From WLMZ01 sp043753895 (lineage in GTDB: Bacteria; Actinomycetota; Acidimicrobiia; Acidimicrobiales; Ilumatobacteraceae), in assembly GCA_043753895.1 (NCBI GenBank), contig JAYUWK010000001.1, positions 1-64,000 of the forward strand: a DNA stretch of 64,000 nucleotides, read 5' to 3'. Below the pieces are notes generated by a model that had not been told where the DNA came from, did not search any database, and worked only from the letters and a program-made list of their open reading frames with translations. Below are positions 49,636 to 58,172 of this stretch, piece after piece. The stretch's first letter is position 1. Each line of letters begins with the position of its first letter. Both the position numbers and the translations under genes were made by a program.

Positions 49636-51063
49636 ATGACCGACCGCTACGACCTCGTGATAGTTGGGATGGGTTCTGCCGGCTTGGCCGCAGCCGAGTT
49701 CGCAACGACGCTCGATCTGAACGTGGCCGTCACCGAGCGCGACCGCGTGGGTGGCGACGGGTTGTGGACCGGCTCCGTTCCGTCGAAGGCACTGCTCGCC
49801 ACCGCCAAGGTCGCTCACCTCATGCGTCACGCCGATGCCGTCGGCCTCGCAGTGGTCGAACCGCACATCGATCTCGGCATGGTCTGGCGGCGCATGCGTT
49901 CTGTGCGTGCCGACATTGCCCGAACTGACGACGATCCCGAGCGCTACCGTGCGATGGGCCTCACCATCGTGCTCGGCAACGCCACAGTCACCGGGCCGAA
50001 CGAGGTCACTGTCGTCGAGCACGGCAGCCACGCCGACGACGCACCGCTCGTGCTCGACACGCGCTTCATCATGCTATGCACCGGGTCCCACCCCGATGTC
50101 GCCGATATCGAGGGCTTGTCAGAAGCCGGTTACCTCACGAGCGAGACGATGTTCGAGCTCGATGAACCTCCGGCCAGCATGGTGATCATCGGCGGCGGAC
50201 CCATGGGGGTCGAGATGGCCCAGGCGCTCAACCGCCTCGGAGTCTGCGTCACCGTGTTGCAACGCGCTTCGAGCATTCTCACCAACGACGAACCAGCGTT
50301 GGTGCAGATCGTCGCGGCCAAGCTGCGCAGCGAGGGCGTCAACCTGCGTGTCGATGCGCAAGCGGTTCGGGTCACTCTCGACGGCGCCACGCGAACAGTT
50401 CACTGCGGCTTGGACGAGGCTGAGGAATCTTTCTCCGCCGAGGGCATCCTCGTCGCGACAGGGCGGCGGCCGAACACCGAAGGGCTCGGCCTCGACGAGG
50501 TGGGTGTAGAGATGGGTCCCACCGGCATACAGGTCGACGGCCGCGGACGCACGAACATCCGAAGCATCTATGCCGTTGGCGACGTCGCCGGAAGATTTCT
50601 CTTCGCCCACTCGGCCGGATACGAGGGCGTGCGCGCCGTGCGCGACATGTTCTTCCCCGGCAAGGGCAACGTGGACGAGTTCGTGCCGTGGTGCACCTTC
50701 ACCGATCCCGAGCTGGCCCACGCCGGCCTCACCGTTGCCGAGGCCGAGGCCAAGTTCGGCGATGATGTCGACGTGTGGCGGCTCGACTTGTCGCACAACG
50801 ACCGGGCTCGGGCCGACGCGGCAACCGAGGGAAGCATCGTGGTCATCTCCACCAAGGGCCGCATCGTCGGCGCACACATTGTTGCGCCTGCCGCCGGCGA
50901 GATGATCCACGAACTGGCACTCGCGATCCGTCACGACATGAAGATCGGCGACATCGCCGCGCTCGTACACATCTCACCCACCTACGCAACATCCATCGGT
51001 CAGGTCGCCACCGACAGCTCTCACGAACGCGCCCGGAACCTGCGCTGGATGGTGCGGCGCTAG
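49636..51063 (+). CDS. FAD-dependent pyridine nucleotide oxidoreductase lacking the redox disulfide
   Basis: 475 residues. Architecture of lipoamide dehydrogenase/mercuric reductase: FAD motif VIVGMGSAGLAAAEFA (about 8-23), NAD(P) motif MVIIGGGPMGVEMAQALNRLG (about 176-196), second FAD motif IYAVGDVAG, and C-terminal dimerisation domain (VPWCTFTDPELAHAGLTVAEAEAKFG). At the place of the redox-active CxxxxC the sequence is GGDGLWTGSVPSK (about 39-51): both Cys are gone, as in mycobacterial LpdA-type quinone reductases. So NAD(P)H-quinone or other disulfide-independent activity is likely. Divergent from the molybdopterin gene, which could be a redox partner. Confidence 0.85.
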   Translation: MTDRYDLVIVGMGSAGLAAAEFATTLDLNVAVTERDRVGGDGLWTGSVPSKALLATAKVAHLMRHADAVGLAVVEPHIDLGMVWRRMRSVRADIARTDDDPERYRAMGLTIVLGNATVTGPNEVTVVEHGSHADDAPLVLDTRFIMLCTGSHPDVADIEGLSEAGYLTSETMFELDEPPASMVIIGGGPMGVEMAQALNRLGVCVTVLQRASSILTNDEPALVQIVAAKLRSEGVNLRVDAQAVRVTLDGATRTVHCGLDEAEESFSAEGILVATGRRPNTEGLGLDEVGVEMGPTGIQVDGRGRTNIRSIYAVGDVAGRFLFAHSAGYEGVRAVRDMFFPGKGNVDEFVPWCTFTDPELAHAGLTVAEAEAKFGDDVDVWRLDLSHNDRARADAATEGSIVVISTKGRIVGAHIVAPAAGEMIHELALAIRHDMKIGDIAALVHISPTYATSIGQVATDSSHERARNLRWMVRR

Positions 51064-51069
51064 GTCGCC

Positions 51070-52350
51070 CTATCGAAGCTCGGCGGGATCGTCCGCAATC
51101 TCGAGATCCTCGAAGCGATCGACGCGGCGTAACGCCGGCAAGGCAAACACAGCCGCGCCGACCACGGCCAAGGTGATCACGCCGCCACCGACGATCGCGA
51201 TGGGCAGCCCGAGGAACTGCGCAGCGACACCGCTCTCGAATGCACCGAGTTCATTCGACGCGCCGATGAACACGTTCTCGACCGCGAGCACGCGGCCCCG
51301 CTTTTCGTCGGGGGTCACCAGTGGCACGAGCGAACCGCGCACGAACACGCTGACCATGTCTGCGGCCGCGAGCACCACGAGGGCAACAAACGCGACCGTG
51401 TAGTTGTGGGTGAGCCCCAAGATCACCGTTGCCACGCCGAACACCGCAACCGCGCAATACAGGGCCCGGCCGACGTGACGACGCAACGGACGGATCGACA
51501 AGAACAGCGCCATCGACGCCGCGCCCATACCGCCCGCAGCTCGCAACCAGCCGTATGCGACGTCGCCAACGTGCAGTCGGTCCTTGGCGATGACGGGGAG
51601 CAGTGCGACGGCACCACCGAACAGCACGGCGAACAGGTCAAGGGTGATTGCACCCAGCACAATGGGGGTACGCGCAATGAACCGCAAGCCCTCGACAGCG
51701 TGCCGCAACGATGGCTTCTCGTCAGGGTCCGGAGGCGTGGGCTCGCGGCGGAAGCGCAGCGTGAGCATCCACAACAGGCCGATGAGGATCGACGCGCTCA
51801 CCACTGCGTACGGCACCCACGCATCGATGGAATACAACCAGCCCGACATCGCCGGACCGACGATGATTGCACCAGTCCACGTGGCGCTGAACAGCGCAAC
51901 GACGCGTGGTAGCGCAAAGTCGGGCGCCACCATGGGTGGCATCGAGCGGATGGCCGGCGCATTGAAGGCACGGAACACCCCGAACGCCACGGCGATCACG
52001 AAGAACGGCCAGACCGCCGTGGGATTGCTGAGCGAATAGAGCATCAGCGCCAGGGCACACAACAGTTCGCCGCTGAGCGCGAGCGCAGCGATTTTCTTGC
52101 GGTTGAAGCGGTCGGCCAGCGATCCGGTGACGAGCACGAGGATCGGTGCCGGCGCAAATTCCGCCAGACCGAGCCATGCGAGGTCGATGGTGCGATTGGT
52201 GATGTCGAAGATCTGCTTGCCCAACACAGCAGCCTGCAAGGCAATGCCGAACGAGATCATCGTGTTGAAACCGAGAAGGATGCGTACGTCGCGATCGGCG
52301 AGCACCTCGCGCCCCGATGGCACCAGGTTCACGACGGGAGTTTCATGCAC
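51070..52350 (-). CDS. MFS transporter (MFS_3 exporter type)
   Basis: 426 residues from GTG, about twelve membrane segments. DVRILLGFNTMISFGIALQAAVLGKQIFDIT and VTGSLADRFNRKKIAAL (motif A) place it with EntS-like exporters; VLAVENVFIGASNELGAFESGVAAQFLG near TM9-10 is typical. Substrate unknown. Convergent with the flavoprotein gene (6 bp) and divergent from the amidase gene (65 bp). Confidence 0.85.
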   Translation of the reverse strand: MHETPVVNLVPSGREVLADRDVRILLGFNTMISFGIALQAAVLGKQIFDITNRTIDLAWLGLAEFAPAPILVLVTGSLADRFNRKKIAALALSGELLCALALMLYSLSNPTAVWPFFVIAVAFGVFRAFNAPAIRSMPPMVAPDFALPRVVALFSATWTGAIIVGPAMSGWLYSIDAWVPYAVVSASILIGLLWMLTLRFRREPTPPDPDEKPSLRHAVEGLRFIARTPIVLGAITLDLFAVLFGGAVALLPVIAKDRLHVGDVAYGWLRAAGGMGAASMALFLSIRPLRRHVGRALYCAVAVFGVATVILGLTHNYTVAFVALVVLAAADMVSVFVRGSLVPLVTPDEKRGRVLAVENVFIGASNELGAFESGVAAQFLGLPIAIVGGGVITLAVVGAAVFALPALRRVDRFEDLEIADDPAELR

Positions 52351-52415
52351 AGGGTCGCGACCTTACTGAAACCCGCTGCGGAATCGGTGAACAGTTTTGT
52401 GTTACAACACTTCGA

Positions 52416-53855
52416 ATGAGTTCTCTCGCTGATGACACACAATGGATGGACGCCACCGATCAGGCTGCGTTGGTCGAGGAAGGTGATGCGACACCGGTGG
52501 AACTGCTCGAGGCAGCAATCGAACGCATCGAGCGACTCGATCCGGCGCTCAACGCCGTCGTCATCCGCTGGTTCGATCACGCCCGCGACGTCGCGACCAG
52601 TGCCGACCTGCCCAACGGTCCATTCCGCGGTGTGCCATTCCTGCTCAAGGATCTGTTCGCCACCTATGCGGGTCAGCGCATCAGCAACGGCAACGTGGCG
52701 CTCAAGAACGCCAACACCATCTCGGCAATCGACACCACCCTTGTCGAACGGTATCGCGCCGCGGGTCTGGTGATCGCGGGCCGCACCAACAGCCCCGAAC
52801 TCGGCAGCGTGCCCACCACCGAACCCATCGCTTGGGGGCCGACACGCAACCCGTGGGACACCTCGCGCACGCCGGGTGGCTCGAGCGGTGGCTCGGCCGC
52901 GGCGGTTGCTGCGGGCATGGTTCCGTTTGCTCATGCCAGCGATGGCGGCGGGTCCATCCGCATCCCCGCCTCATGTTGTGGCCTCGTGGGGCTGAAGCCC
53001 AGCCAGGGGCGCATCACCTTTGGCCCGGCGCGAGACGAAAGTGGCCTCGGCGTCGAGCACTGCGTCAGCCGCAGTGTGCGCGACACCGCGGCGCTGCTCG
53101 ACGCGACGCGTGGCCCCGGCATCGGTGACACAGTCATCGCTCCCGCACCGGCGCGGCCATATGTGCAGGAACTCGGTGTGGATCCGGGTCGGCTGCGCAT
53201 CGGCCTGCTCGACCATCATCCGCAGGGTGGAGCCATCGACCAGGAATGCACCGATGCTGCACGCGCGGCTGCAACGTTGCTCGAATCCCTCGGTCATCAT
53301 GTGGAGCCCGCGTGGCCGACGGCGCTCGAGGACAGTTCGTTTGCGTCGCAGTTCGGCGCACTGTGGAGCACGAACATGGGCGTGTCGCTGAGCCGGTTCG
53401 AGGAGATGATCGGACGACCGCTGACCGACGACGAGTTCGAGCCGATGAATCGCGCTCAGGCCAACTTTGCCAAACTGTTCACGTCCATCGATTACGCCCG
53501 CGCCCAGGGCGCCGTTGCCCAGTTTCGGCGCGCCGTGCAGGCGTGGTGGACACAGGGTTGGGATCTGCTGCTCACGCCCACGCTCGGTCAGGTCCCGTTG
53601 CCGCTCGGATCCTTTGCGAACAACGCTGCGCAGCCGATGGCTCCGCTCGCTGCAGCTGGGGTGTTCGTGCCGTTCACTCCCCCGTGGAACACCTCTGGCC
53701 AACCCGCGATCAGCCTTCCGCTGCACTGGACCGCTGAAGGATTACCGGTCGGTGTGCAACTGGTCGCCGCGTACGCGCGAGAGGACGTGCTCATCCGCGT
53801 CGCGAGCCAACTCGAGCAGGCCCAGCCGTGGGCACATCGCACACCGCCGACCTGA
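52416..53855 (+). CDS. Amidase (amidase-signature family)
   Basis: 479 residues. The Ser-cisSer-Lys triad can be read: Lys about 78 in FLLKDLF, cis-Ser in RTPGGSSGGSAAAVAAG (about 156) and nucleophile Ser about 180 in DGGGSIRIPASCCG. Could hydrolyse aryl or acyl amides, 6-aminohexanoate-like compounds or others; Gln-tRNA amidotransferase GatA is excluded by the context and C-terminus. Start at ATG 52416 (MSSLADDTQWMDATDQAAL) fits the family; the upstream frame overlaps the MFS gene. Its stop codon is in a four-unit tandem repeat shared with the convergent SDR gene. Confidence 0.88.
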   Translation: MSSLADDTQWMDATDQAALVEEGDATPVELLEAAIERIERLDPALNAVVIRWFDHARDVATSADLPNGPFRGVPFLLKDLFATYAGQRISNGNVALKNANTISAIDTTLVERYRAAGLVIAGRTNSPELGSVPTTEPIAWGPTRNPWDTSRTPGGSSGGSAAAVAAGMVPFAHASDGGGSIRIPASCCGLVGLKPSQGRITFGPARDESGLGVEHCVSRSVRDTAALLDATRGPGIGDTVIAPAPARPYVQELGVDPGRLRIGLLDHHPQGGAIDQECTDAARAAATLLESLGHHVEPAWPTALEDSSFASQFGALWSTNMGVSLSRFEEMIGRPLTDDEFEPMNRAQANFAKLFTSIDYARAQGAVAQFRRAVQAWWTQGWDLLLTPTLGQVPLPLGSFANNAAQPMAPLAAAGVFVPFTPPWNTSGQPAISLPLHWTAEGLPVGVQLVAAYAREDVLIRVASQLEQAQPWAHRTPPT

Positions 53856-53910
53856 TCAGCGCCCGACCTGATCAACGCCCGAACTGATCAGCGCCCGAAC
53901 TGATCAGCGC
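53847..53910. repeat. Four 16-bp tandem repeats joining two convergent stop codons
   Basis: Units CCGACCTGATCAGCGC, CCGACCTGATCAACGC and CCGAACTGATCAGCGC (twice) are contiguous. The amidase TGA is in the first unit (53853-53855) and the SDR TGA (complement of 53904-53906) in the last. Each unit holds TGATCA, a palindrome that provides TGA on both strands. Because 16 is not a multiple of 3, the stops fall in all three frames. Confidence 0.95.
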
Positions 53911-54701
53911 GCGGTCCAGCCGCCATCGACGATCACCGATTGACCGGTGATGAACGTGCTCGCCCGACTCGCGAGCAGCAACAGCGCACCATCGAGTTCG
54001 TGAGCGTGGCCCATACGCGGGATCGGTGAGTTCGCGGCGATGAATCGCTGGCTGCCTTCATCGGTGTCCATGCCCGCCGTCATCTCGCTGTCGAACCAAC
54101 CCGGGCACAGCGCATTGACATGAATGCCTTTGCGCGCCCACTGCAGCGCGAGCTCGCGGGTGAGGTTCACAACGGCGCCCTTCGACGCGCAATAGTGCGC
54201 CTGCTTGATGGGAGCGGACCCCACGTGGCCGAGCATCGAGGCGATGTTCACGATGCTGCCGTAGCCCTGCGCGACCATCGGTGCCGCAACAAGTTTGCTC
54301 AGATGCCACACCGCCGTCACGTTCAGCTCCATCGCGGCGCGGAAGGTCTCGAGGTCTTCGTCTTCGATGGCCACCTTGTGCCCGATGCCAGCGTTGTTGA
54401 CGAGCACGTGAACGGTTCCGAACCGATCGACGGTCTCGGCGATGAGTCGTTCGCGTTCCTCGGCGATCGACAGATCCACACCGATGGCCGCCGCCCCCGG
54501 CAGCTCGGCCACGAGATCGCGTAGGCGATCGGCACGCCGCGCCGCCGCCACCACCGTGGCCCCCGCGGCGTGCAGCACCCGCGCAAATCGGTTGCCGAGT
54601 CCCGCCGATGCCCCCGTGACGATGACGATCTGATCGTCGAGTCGGAACATCGAGAGCGGATCGATCGCGGCTGAAGGGGTCGGTGAAGGCGTCGCGGACA
54701 T
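53904..54701 (-). CDS. SDR-family oxidoreductase
   Basis: 265 residues from ATG at 54701 (a later ATG gives MFRLDDQIVIVTGAS). Classical SDR: TGASAGLG NAD(P)-binding motif (about 27-34), NNAGIG, catalytic Ser in SIVNIASML and YCASK. The C-terminus ITGQSVIVDGGWTAR is standard. Probably a gluconate 5-dehydrogenase/3-oxoacyl reductase-like enzyme; substrate unknown. Convergent with the amidase gene through the repeat at 53847. Confidence 0.87.
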   Translation of the reverse strand: MSATPSPTPSAAIDPLSMFRLDDQIVIVTGASAGLGNRFARVLHAAGATVVAAARRADRLRDLVAELPGAAAIGVDLSIAEERERLIAETVDRFGTVHVLVNNAGIGHKVAIEDEDLETFRAAMELNVTAVWHLSKLVAAPMVAQGYGSIVNIASMLGHVGSAPIKQAHYCASKGAVVNLTRELALQWARKGIHVNALCPGWFDSEMTAGMDTDEGSQRFIAANSPIPRMGHAHELDGALLLLASRASTFITGQSVIVDGGWTAR

Positions 54702-54796
54702 GGCATTCACGTTACGACAACACGACAATGATTTCGGTTTGGCGAATAACTGCCGAAGAAGTCTCAGGTTCGCGCAACTGGAGCATCTGTACAGAT

Positions 54797-55039
54797 ATGA
54801 ACACATCCATGACATCGCATCGCACCCATCATTGGTCCCGGGCCGCGTTTTTCGCGGCGGTCGTCACCGGCCTCGCCGCCGTCACGGCGTGGGTGCTCGC
54901 TTCGGTCGTTCATCTGTCCGAACCCGCAGTGGTCATCACCGTGATGGTTGTCGCATTCGTCGCTAGTTGGACCGTGACGAATCATCGGTCGGTCCATCAC
55001 CGCGTCTCGCTCATCCCCGTACACGCCCGCACTCGCTGA
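54797..55039 (+). CDS. Small two-span membrane protein
   Basis: 80 residues from ATG at 54797 (another ATG at 54809). Two hydrophobic segments (AAFFAAVVTGLAAVTAWVLASVV and AVVITVMVVAFVASWTV) are joined by a short HLSEP loop, with basic, His-rich ends. No clear ribosome-binding site. Divergent from the SDR gene. The rest of the 129-bp gap after it shows no feature except a promoter-like stretch before 55169. No family recognised. Confidence 0.5.
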   Translation: MNTSMTSHRTHHWSRAAFFAAVVTGLAAVTAWVLASVVHLSEPAVVITVMVVAFVASWTVTNHRSVHHRVSLIPVHARTR

Positions 55040-55168
55040 CGTCGCGCCGTCGAAGCACGATCTGGCAGTGCATTTGTGACCTATAGGGCTCACCCCCACT
55101 GGCAGTCGCGACTCGGATCGAGGCGTTCGGTGGATGAGGTCGGCGGTGCAGTGTGACACGATTCGACA

Positions 55169-55888
55169 ATGAGTGAGTCGCAGACCCCAATCGTCATACT
55201 GGTTCATGGCGCATGGCACGGGGCTTGGTGCTTCGCTGCTTTACAGGCGGAGTTGGATGCACGTGGCATCGCCTCGCTGGCAGTCGACTTGCCTGGACAC
55301 GGCACGTCGCTCGAGCCCTTCACTGATCTGCTCGGCGACGCTGCCCATGTCACTCGAGTTGCGGCGGCCATCGAGCACCCCGTCGTGCTGGTCGGCCATT
55401 CGTACGGCGGCTCTGTGATCACCCAAGCTGCGGCGGCTGCCACGAACGTGCGCCACCTCGTGTACCTCAGCGCGTTCGTGCCAGACGTGGGCGAGAGCAC
55501 TGTTGGGCTGATGCAGACCATGCCTCCCGCACAGGTGGAGTTGAGCAACGCGATGGTCATCGGCAGCGACGGCTTCAGCACCATCGATCCCGAGCGGGCG
55601 CAGGCTGCGTTCTACGGCATGTGTAAACCGGCGGTCACCCCGGCGAACGTGGCGCGCCTGTGTCCGCAACCCTTCGTCACGTTCACACAGCCGGTCACCG
55701 CTGCCGCGTGGACCACGCTGCCGTCCACCTACGTGCGCTGCACTCAGGATCAGGCCGTGCACATCACCCATCAGGACTACATGTCGTTGCGCTGCACGCA
55801 CGTGGTCACGATCGCCACCGATCACTCTCCATTCGCATCCATGCCCACCGAGACCGCCGACATTCTCGAGCACATCTGCCTGGCATGA
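55169..55888 (+). CDS. Alpha/beta hydrolase
   Basis: 239 residues. VILVHGAWHGAWCFAALQAELDARG (oxyanion HGAW) and nucleophile Ser in VLVGHSYGGSVI (about 76), His near the C-terminus in ATDHSPFASMP. This resembles the methylesterase/hydroxynitrile-lyase-like group (EstC/PNAE). The stop overlaps the LLM gene start (ATGA), so the two are cotranscribed. Substrate unknown; an ester or lactone processed together with the LLM enzyme is possible. Confidence 0.85.
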   Translation: MSESQTPIVILVHGAWHGAWCFAALQAELDARGIASLAVDLPGHGTSLEPFTDLLGDAAHVTRVAAAIEHPVVLVGHSYGGSVITQAAAAATNVRHLVYLSAFVPDVGESTVGLMQTMPPAQVELSNAMVIGSDGFSTIDPERAQAAFYGMCKPAVTPANVARLCPQPFVTFTQPVTAAAWTTLPSTYVRCTQDQAVHITHQDYMSLRCTHVVTIATDHSPFASMPTETADILEHICLA

Positions 55889-56790
55889 AGGTTCGCATCG
55901 GCTACGGGTTGGGCGTCAGGACCACGCTCAACGACCAGAGCTTCGGCGTGGTGGTCGACACGCTCGAACGCGTGTGCTTCGACAGTCTGTGGCTGAGCGA
56001 CCGAATTGGGGGGGAGGCCCCCGATCCGTTGGTGGCAATGTCATTCGCGGCAGGTCGCACCACGCGGCTGAAGTTCGGGATGAGTGTGATGGTGTTGCCG
56101 GGCCGCAACCCTGTGGTGGTCGCCAAGCAACTCGCCACGCTCGACCGGCTTTCCAACGGGCGGCTGCTGCCGGCCTTCGGACTCGGTGCCGCCGACCCGC
56201 ACGAGCAGCAGGCCTTCGGTGTGGAGCGCAAGGATCGCGCGAAGATCTTCGACGAAGCCCTCGCCGTGATGCGCGCGTGTTGGACCGAAGACGAGGTCAC
56301 GTTCCATGGCGAACGTTTTCACTATGACGCCCTGCGCGTGCAGCCCAAGCCGAAGCAACAACCGCTCGAGGTGTGGCTCGGCGGCATCGCGCCATCGGAG
56401 CTAAAGCGGGTCGGGCGTCTGGCCGATGGTTGGCTGCCCTCGTTCGTGACGCCCTCAGATGTCGCAGCCGCACGTCCGATTATCGAACAGGTCGCTCGCG
56501 AACACGACCGCGAGGTACCGGCCGATCACTTCGGCACGCTCATCCCATATGCACATGGCCCATTGCCCGACGCGCTCATGGCTGGGCTGTCGGCGCGTCG
56601 ACCCGACCTCGCCGACATCAACGCTCTGGTGCCCCAGGGTTGGGATCAACTCCTTGCGCTCATCGACTCATTCGTCGATGTGGGCACCACCAAGTTCGTG
56701 GTACTGCCGATCAACGAGCCAGCGGGTGCACAGGGTTGGATCGACGAACTCGAGGCAGCGGCTCAGGTGCTGCTGCCACGCCAGCGCTGA
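55885..56790 (+). CDS. LLM class F420-dependent oxidoreductase
   Basis: 301 residues starting MKVRIGYGLGVRTTLNDQSFGVVVDTLERVCFDSLWLSDRIG. Contains TRLKFGMSVMVLPGRNPVVVAKQLATLDRLSNGRLLPAFGLGA and RVQPKPKQQPLEVWLGGIAPSELKRVGRLADGWLPS, the usual LLM core (TIGR03854-like). Overlaps the alpha/beta hydrolase stop by 4 bp. Fourth LLM gene in the window. Substrate unknown. Confidence 0.86.
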   Translation: MKVRIGYGLGVRTTLNDQSFGVVVDTLERVCFDSLWLSDRIGGEAPDPLVAMSFAAGRTTRLKFGMSVMVLPGRNPVVVAKQLATLDRLSNGRLLPAFGLGAADPHEQQAFGVERKDRAKIFDEALAVMRACWTEDEVTFHGERFHYDALRVQPKPKQQPLEVWLGGIAPSELKRVGRLADGWLPSFVTPSDVAAARPIIEQVAREHDREVPADHFGTLIPYAHGPLPDALMAGLSARRPDLADINALVPQGWDQLLALIDSFVDVGTTKFVVLPINEPAGAQGWIDELEAAAQVLLPRQR

Positions 56791-56943
56791 TCACCCGCCG
56801 GTCTTCACCGAGTTCCACATGGACTTTGCACCGCTGTGACCGATCTTGATCACCACGTACATCGAACCCACCGACACGATGGCAGCCAGCACCATGACGG
56901 TGATGTTGGTGGCGCCGACGTGCAACAGTTGCAGCCATGCCAT
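56791..56943 (-). CDS. Small membrane protein (50 residues)
   Basis: ATG at 56943 opens a 50-codon frame: a short amphipathic start (AWLQLLHVGA), a hydrophobic span (TNITVMVLAAIVSVGSMYVVI) and a basic tail KIGHSGAKSMWNSVKTGG. It fills the gap between two plus-strand genes, with its stop touching the LLM stop and its start overlapping the likely enolase-superfamily start region. The composition is clearly that of a membrane protein. No family recognised; no convincing ribosome-binding site. Confidence 0.55.
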   Translation of the reverse strand: MAWLQLLHVGATNITVMVLAAIVSVGSMYVVIKIGHSGAKSMWNSVKTGG

Positions 56944-56951
56944 CGGAATTG

Positions 56952-58061
56952 ATGCTGACACCCCAGATGTTCGAGTTGCGGCGACTGCGCATGCCGCTCG
57001 TGCGTCCGTTCCGCACCAGCTTCGCCACGGAGACTGTTCGCGAAGTGATGGTGGTGCGCGTCATCACCGATCATGGCGATGGGTGGGGCGAGAGCGCAAT
57101 CGAGTCAGCGCCGCTCTATCTCAGTGAGTTCCACAATGCCGCCGACTACGTGTTCGCCGAGCACCTCATCCCACGTCTTTTCGCAGCTGGTTCTCTTCGG
57201 GCACAAGATGTGGCTCGCATCCTCGAGCCGGTGAAAGGCCACCGCATGGCCAAGAGTGCGCTCGAGATGGCGATTCTCGATGCGCAGCTCCGCGCAGAAC
57301 AGCGTTCGTTCCACCAGATGCTCGGCGCCACACGCACGTCGGTACCAGTGGGGGTGTCGGTCGGTATCACCGACACCATCGAGGAACTCCTCGACGTTGT
57401 CGCGGGTTACGTCGCTGATGGATACCCACGCATCAAACTCAAAATCGAACGCGGTTTCGACATCGAGCCGGTGCGTAGCGTACGCGAGGCCAATCCCGAT
57501 GTCATGTTGCAGGTCGATGCGAATACGGCGTACTCGGTTGCCGACATCGACCACCTGAAACGTCTCGACGCGTTCGACCTGTTGCTCATCGAGCAGCCCT
57601 TCGGCGAGGACGACCTCGTCGGTCATGCCGAGCTACGGCGACGCATCACCACGCCCGTCTGCCTCGACGAGGCGATTCGCTCGGTGGATCACGTGCACAC
57701 CGCTCTCGCGCTCGGCGCGGCCGACATCATCAACATCAAACCAGCGCGCGTCGGTGGCTACCTCGCTGCCGTCGAGGCGCACGATCTGTGCCTTGGCGCC
57801 GGTGTGCCGGTGTGGTGCGGAGGCATGTTGGAAACGGGCATCGGGCGCGCCGCAAATCTGGCACTTGCGTCGCTTCCGGGGTTCACACTGCCCGGCGACA
57901 TCTCCGCAACGAAGCGATACTGGACGCGCGACATCACCGAGGCGTTCAATCTGATCGACGGTGAGATCGCGGTTCCCACCGGGGATGGATTCGGGGTCAC
58001 CGTCGACGCCGCTTTCGTCGAGGAAATCACATTCGAGCGTCGCGAGGTCACCCCGGACTGA
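56952..58061 (+). CDS. menC: o-Succinylbenzoate synthase / N-acylamino-acid racemase-type enolase-superfamily enzyme
   Basis: 369 residues from ATG at 56952 (ATGs at 56937 and 56967 are also in frame). Enolase-superfamily barrel: KLKIERG with the KxK acid/base Lys, DANTAYSVADIDHL, EQPFGEDDL and LDEAIRS metal ligands, IINIKPARVGG Lys, and the C-terminal PGDISATKRYWTRDI that is distinctive of the OSBS/NSAR group. OSBS makes o-succinylbenzoate in menaquinone synthesis; NSAR racemises N-succinyl amino acids. No other men genes are near, so the biological role is uncertain and the symbol tentative. Confidence 0.85.
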   Translation: MLTPQMFELRRLRMPLVRPFRTSFATETVREVMVVRVITDHGDGWGESAIESAPLYLSEFHNAADYVFAEHLIPRLFAAGSLRAQDVARILEPVKGHRMAKSALEMAILDAQLRAEQRSFHQMLGATRTSVPVGVSVGITDTIEELLDVVAGYVADGYPRIKLKIERGFDIEPVRSVREANPDVMLQVDANTAYSVADIDHLKRLDAFDLLLIEQPFGEDDLVGHAELRRRITTPVCLDEAIRSVDHVHTALALGAADIINIKPARVGGYLAAVEAHDLCLGAGVPVWCGGMLETGIGRAANLALASLPGFTLPGDISATKRYWTRDITEAFNLIDGEIAVPTGDGFGVTVDAAFVEEITFERREVTPD

Positions 58062-58126
58062 ATTCAGCCTCGATAGGCCGTGGTCGGGAGGGTTCGGCAC
58101 CATTGCTCGTGGGTGTGTGAGCACAT

Positions 58127-58160
58127 TGACGAAATACTAGTCAAGGTGACGAAATACTGG
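58127..58160. promoter_or_regulatory. Direct repeat TGACGAAATACT upstream of the nucleotidyltransferase gene
   Basis: TGACGAAATACTAG (58127-58140) and TGACGAAATACTGG (58147-58160) start exactly 20 bp apart, about two helical turns. The likely start (58173) is 12 bp downstream; an in-frame GTG (58146) even lies at the edge of the second copy. Spacing and place suit an operator for the HTH domain of the encoded protein (autoregulation). Confidence 0.55.
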
Positions 58161-58172
58161 CCCACAGGAGCA

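Noticed and set aside
33969..55094. Similar 14-mers CCTACAGGGCTCAC (about 33970) and CCTATAGGGCTCAC (about 55081) in two gaps
   Set aside because: A one-mismatch 14-mer pair is expected by chance in 64 kb; no shared structure or position relative to genes.
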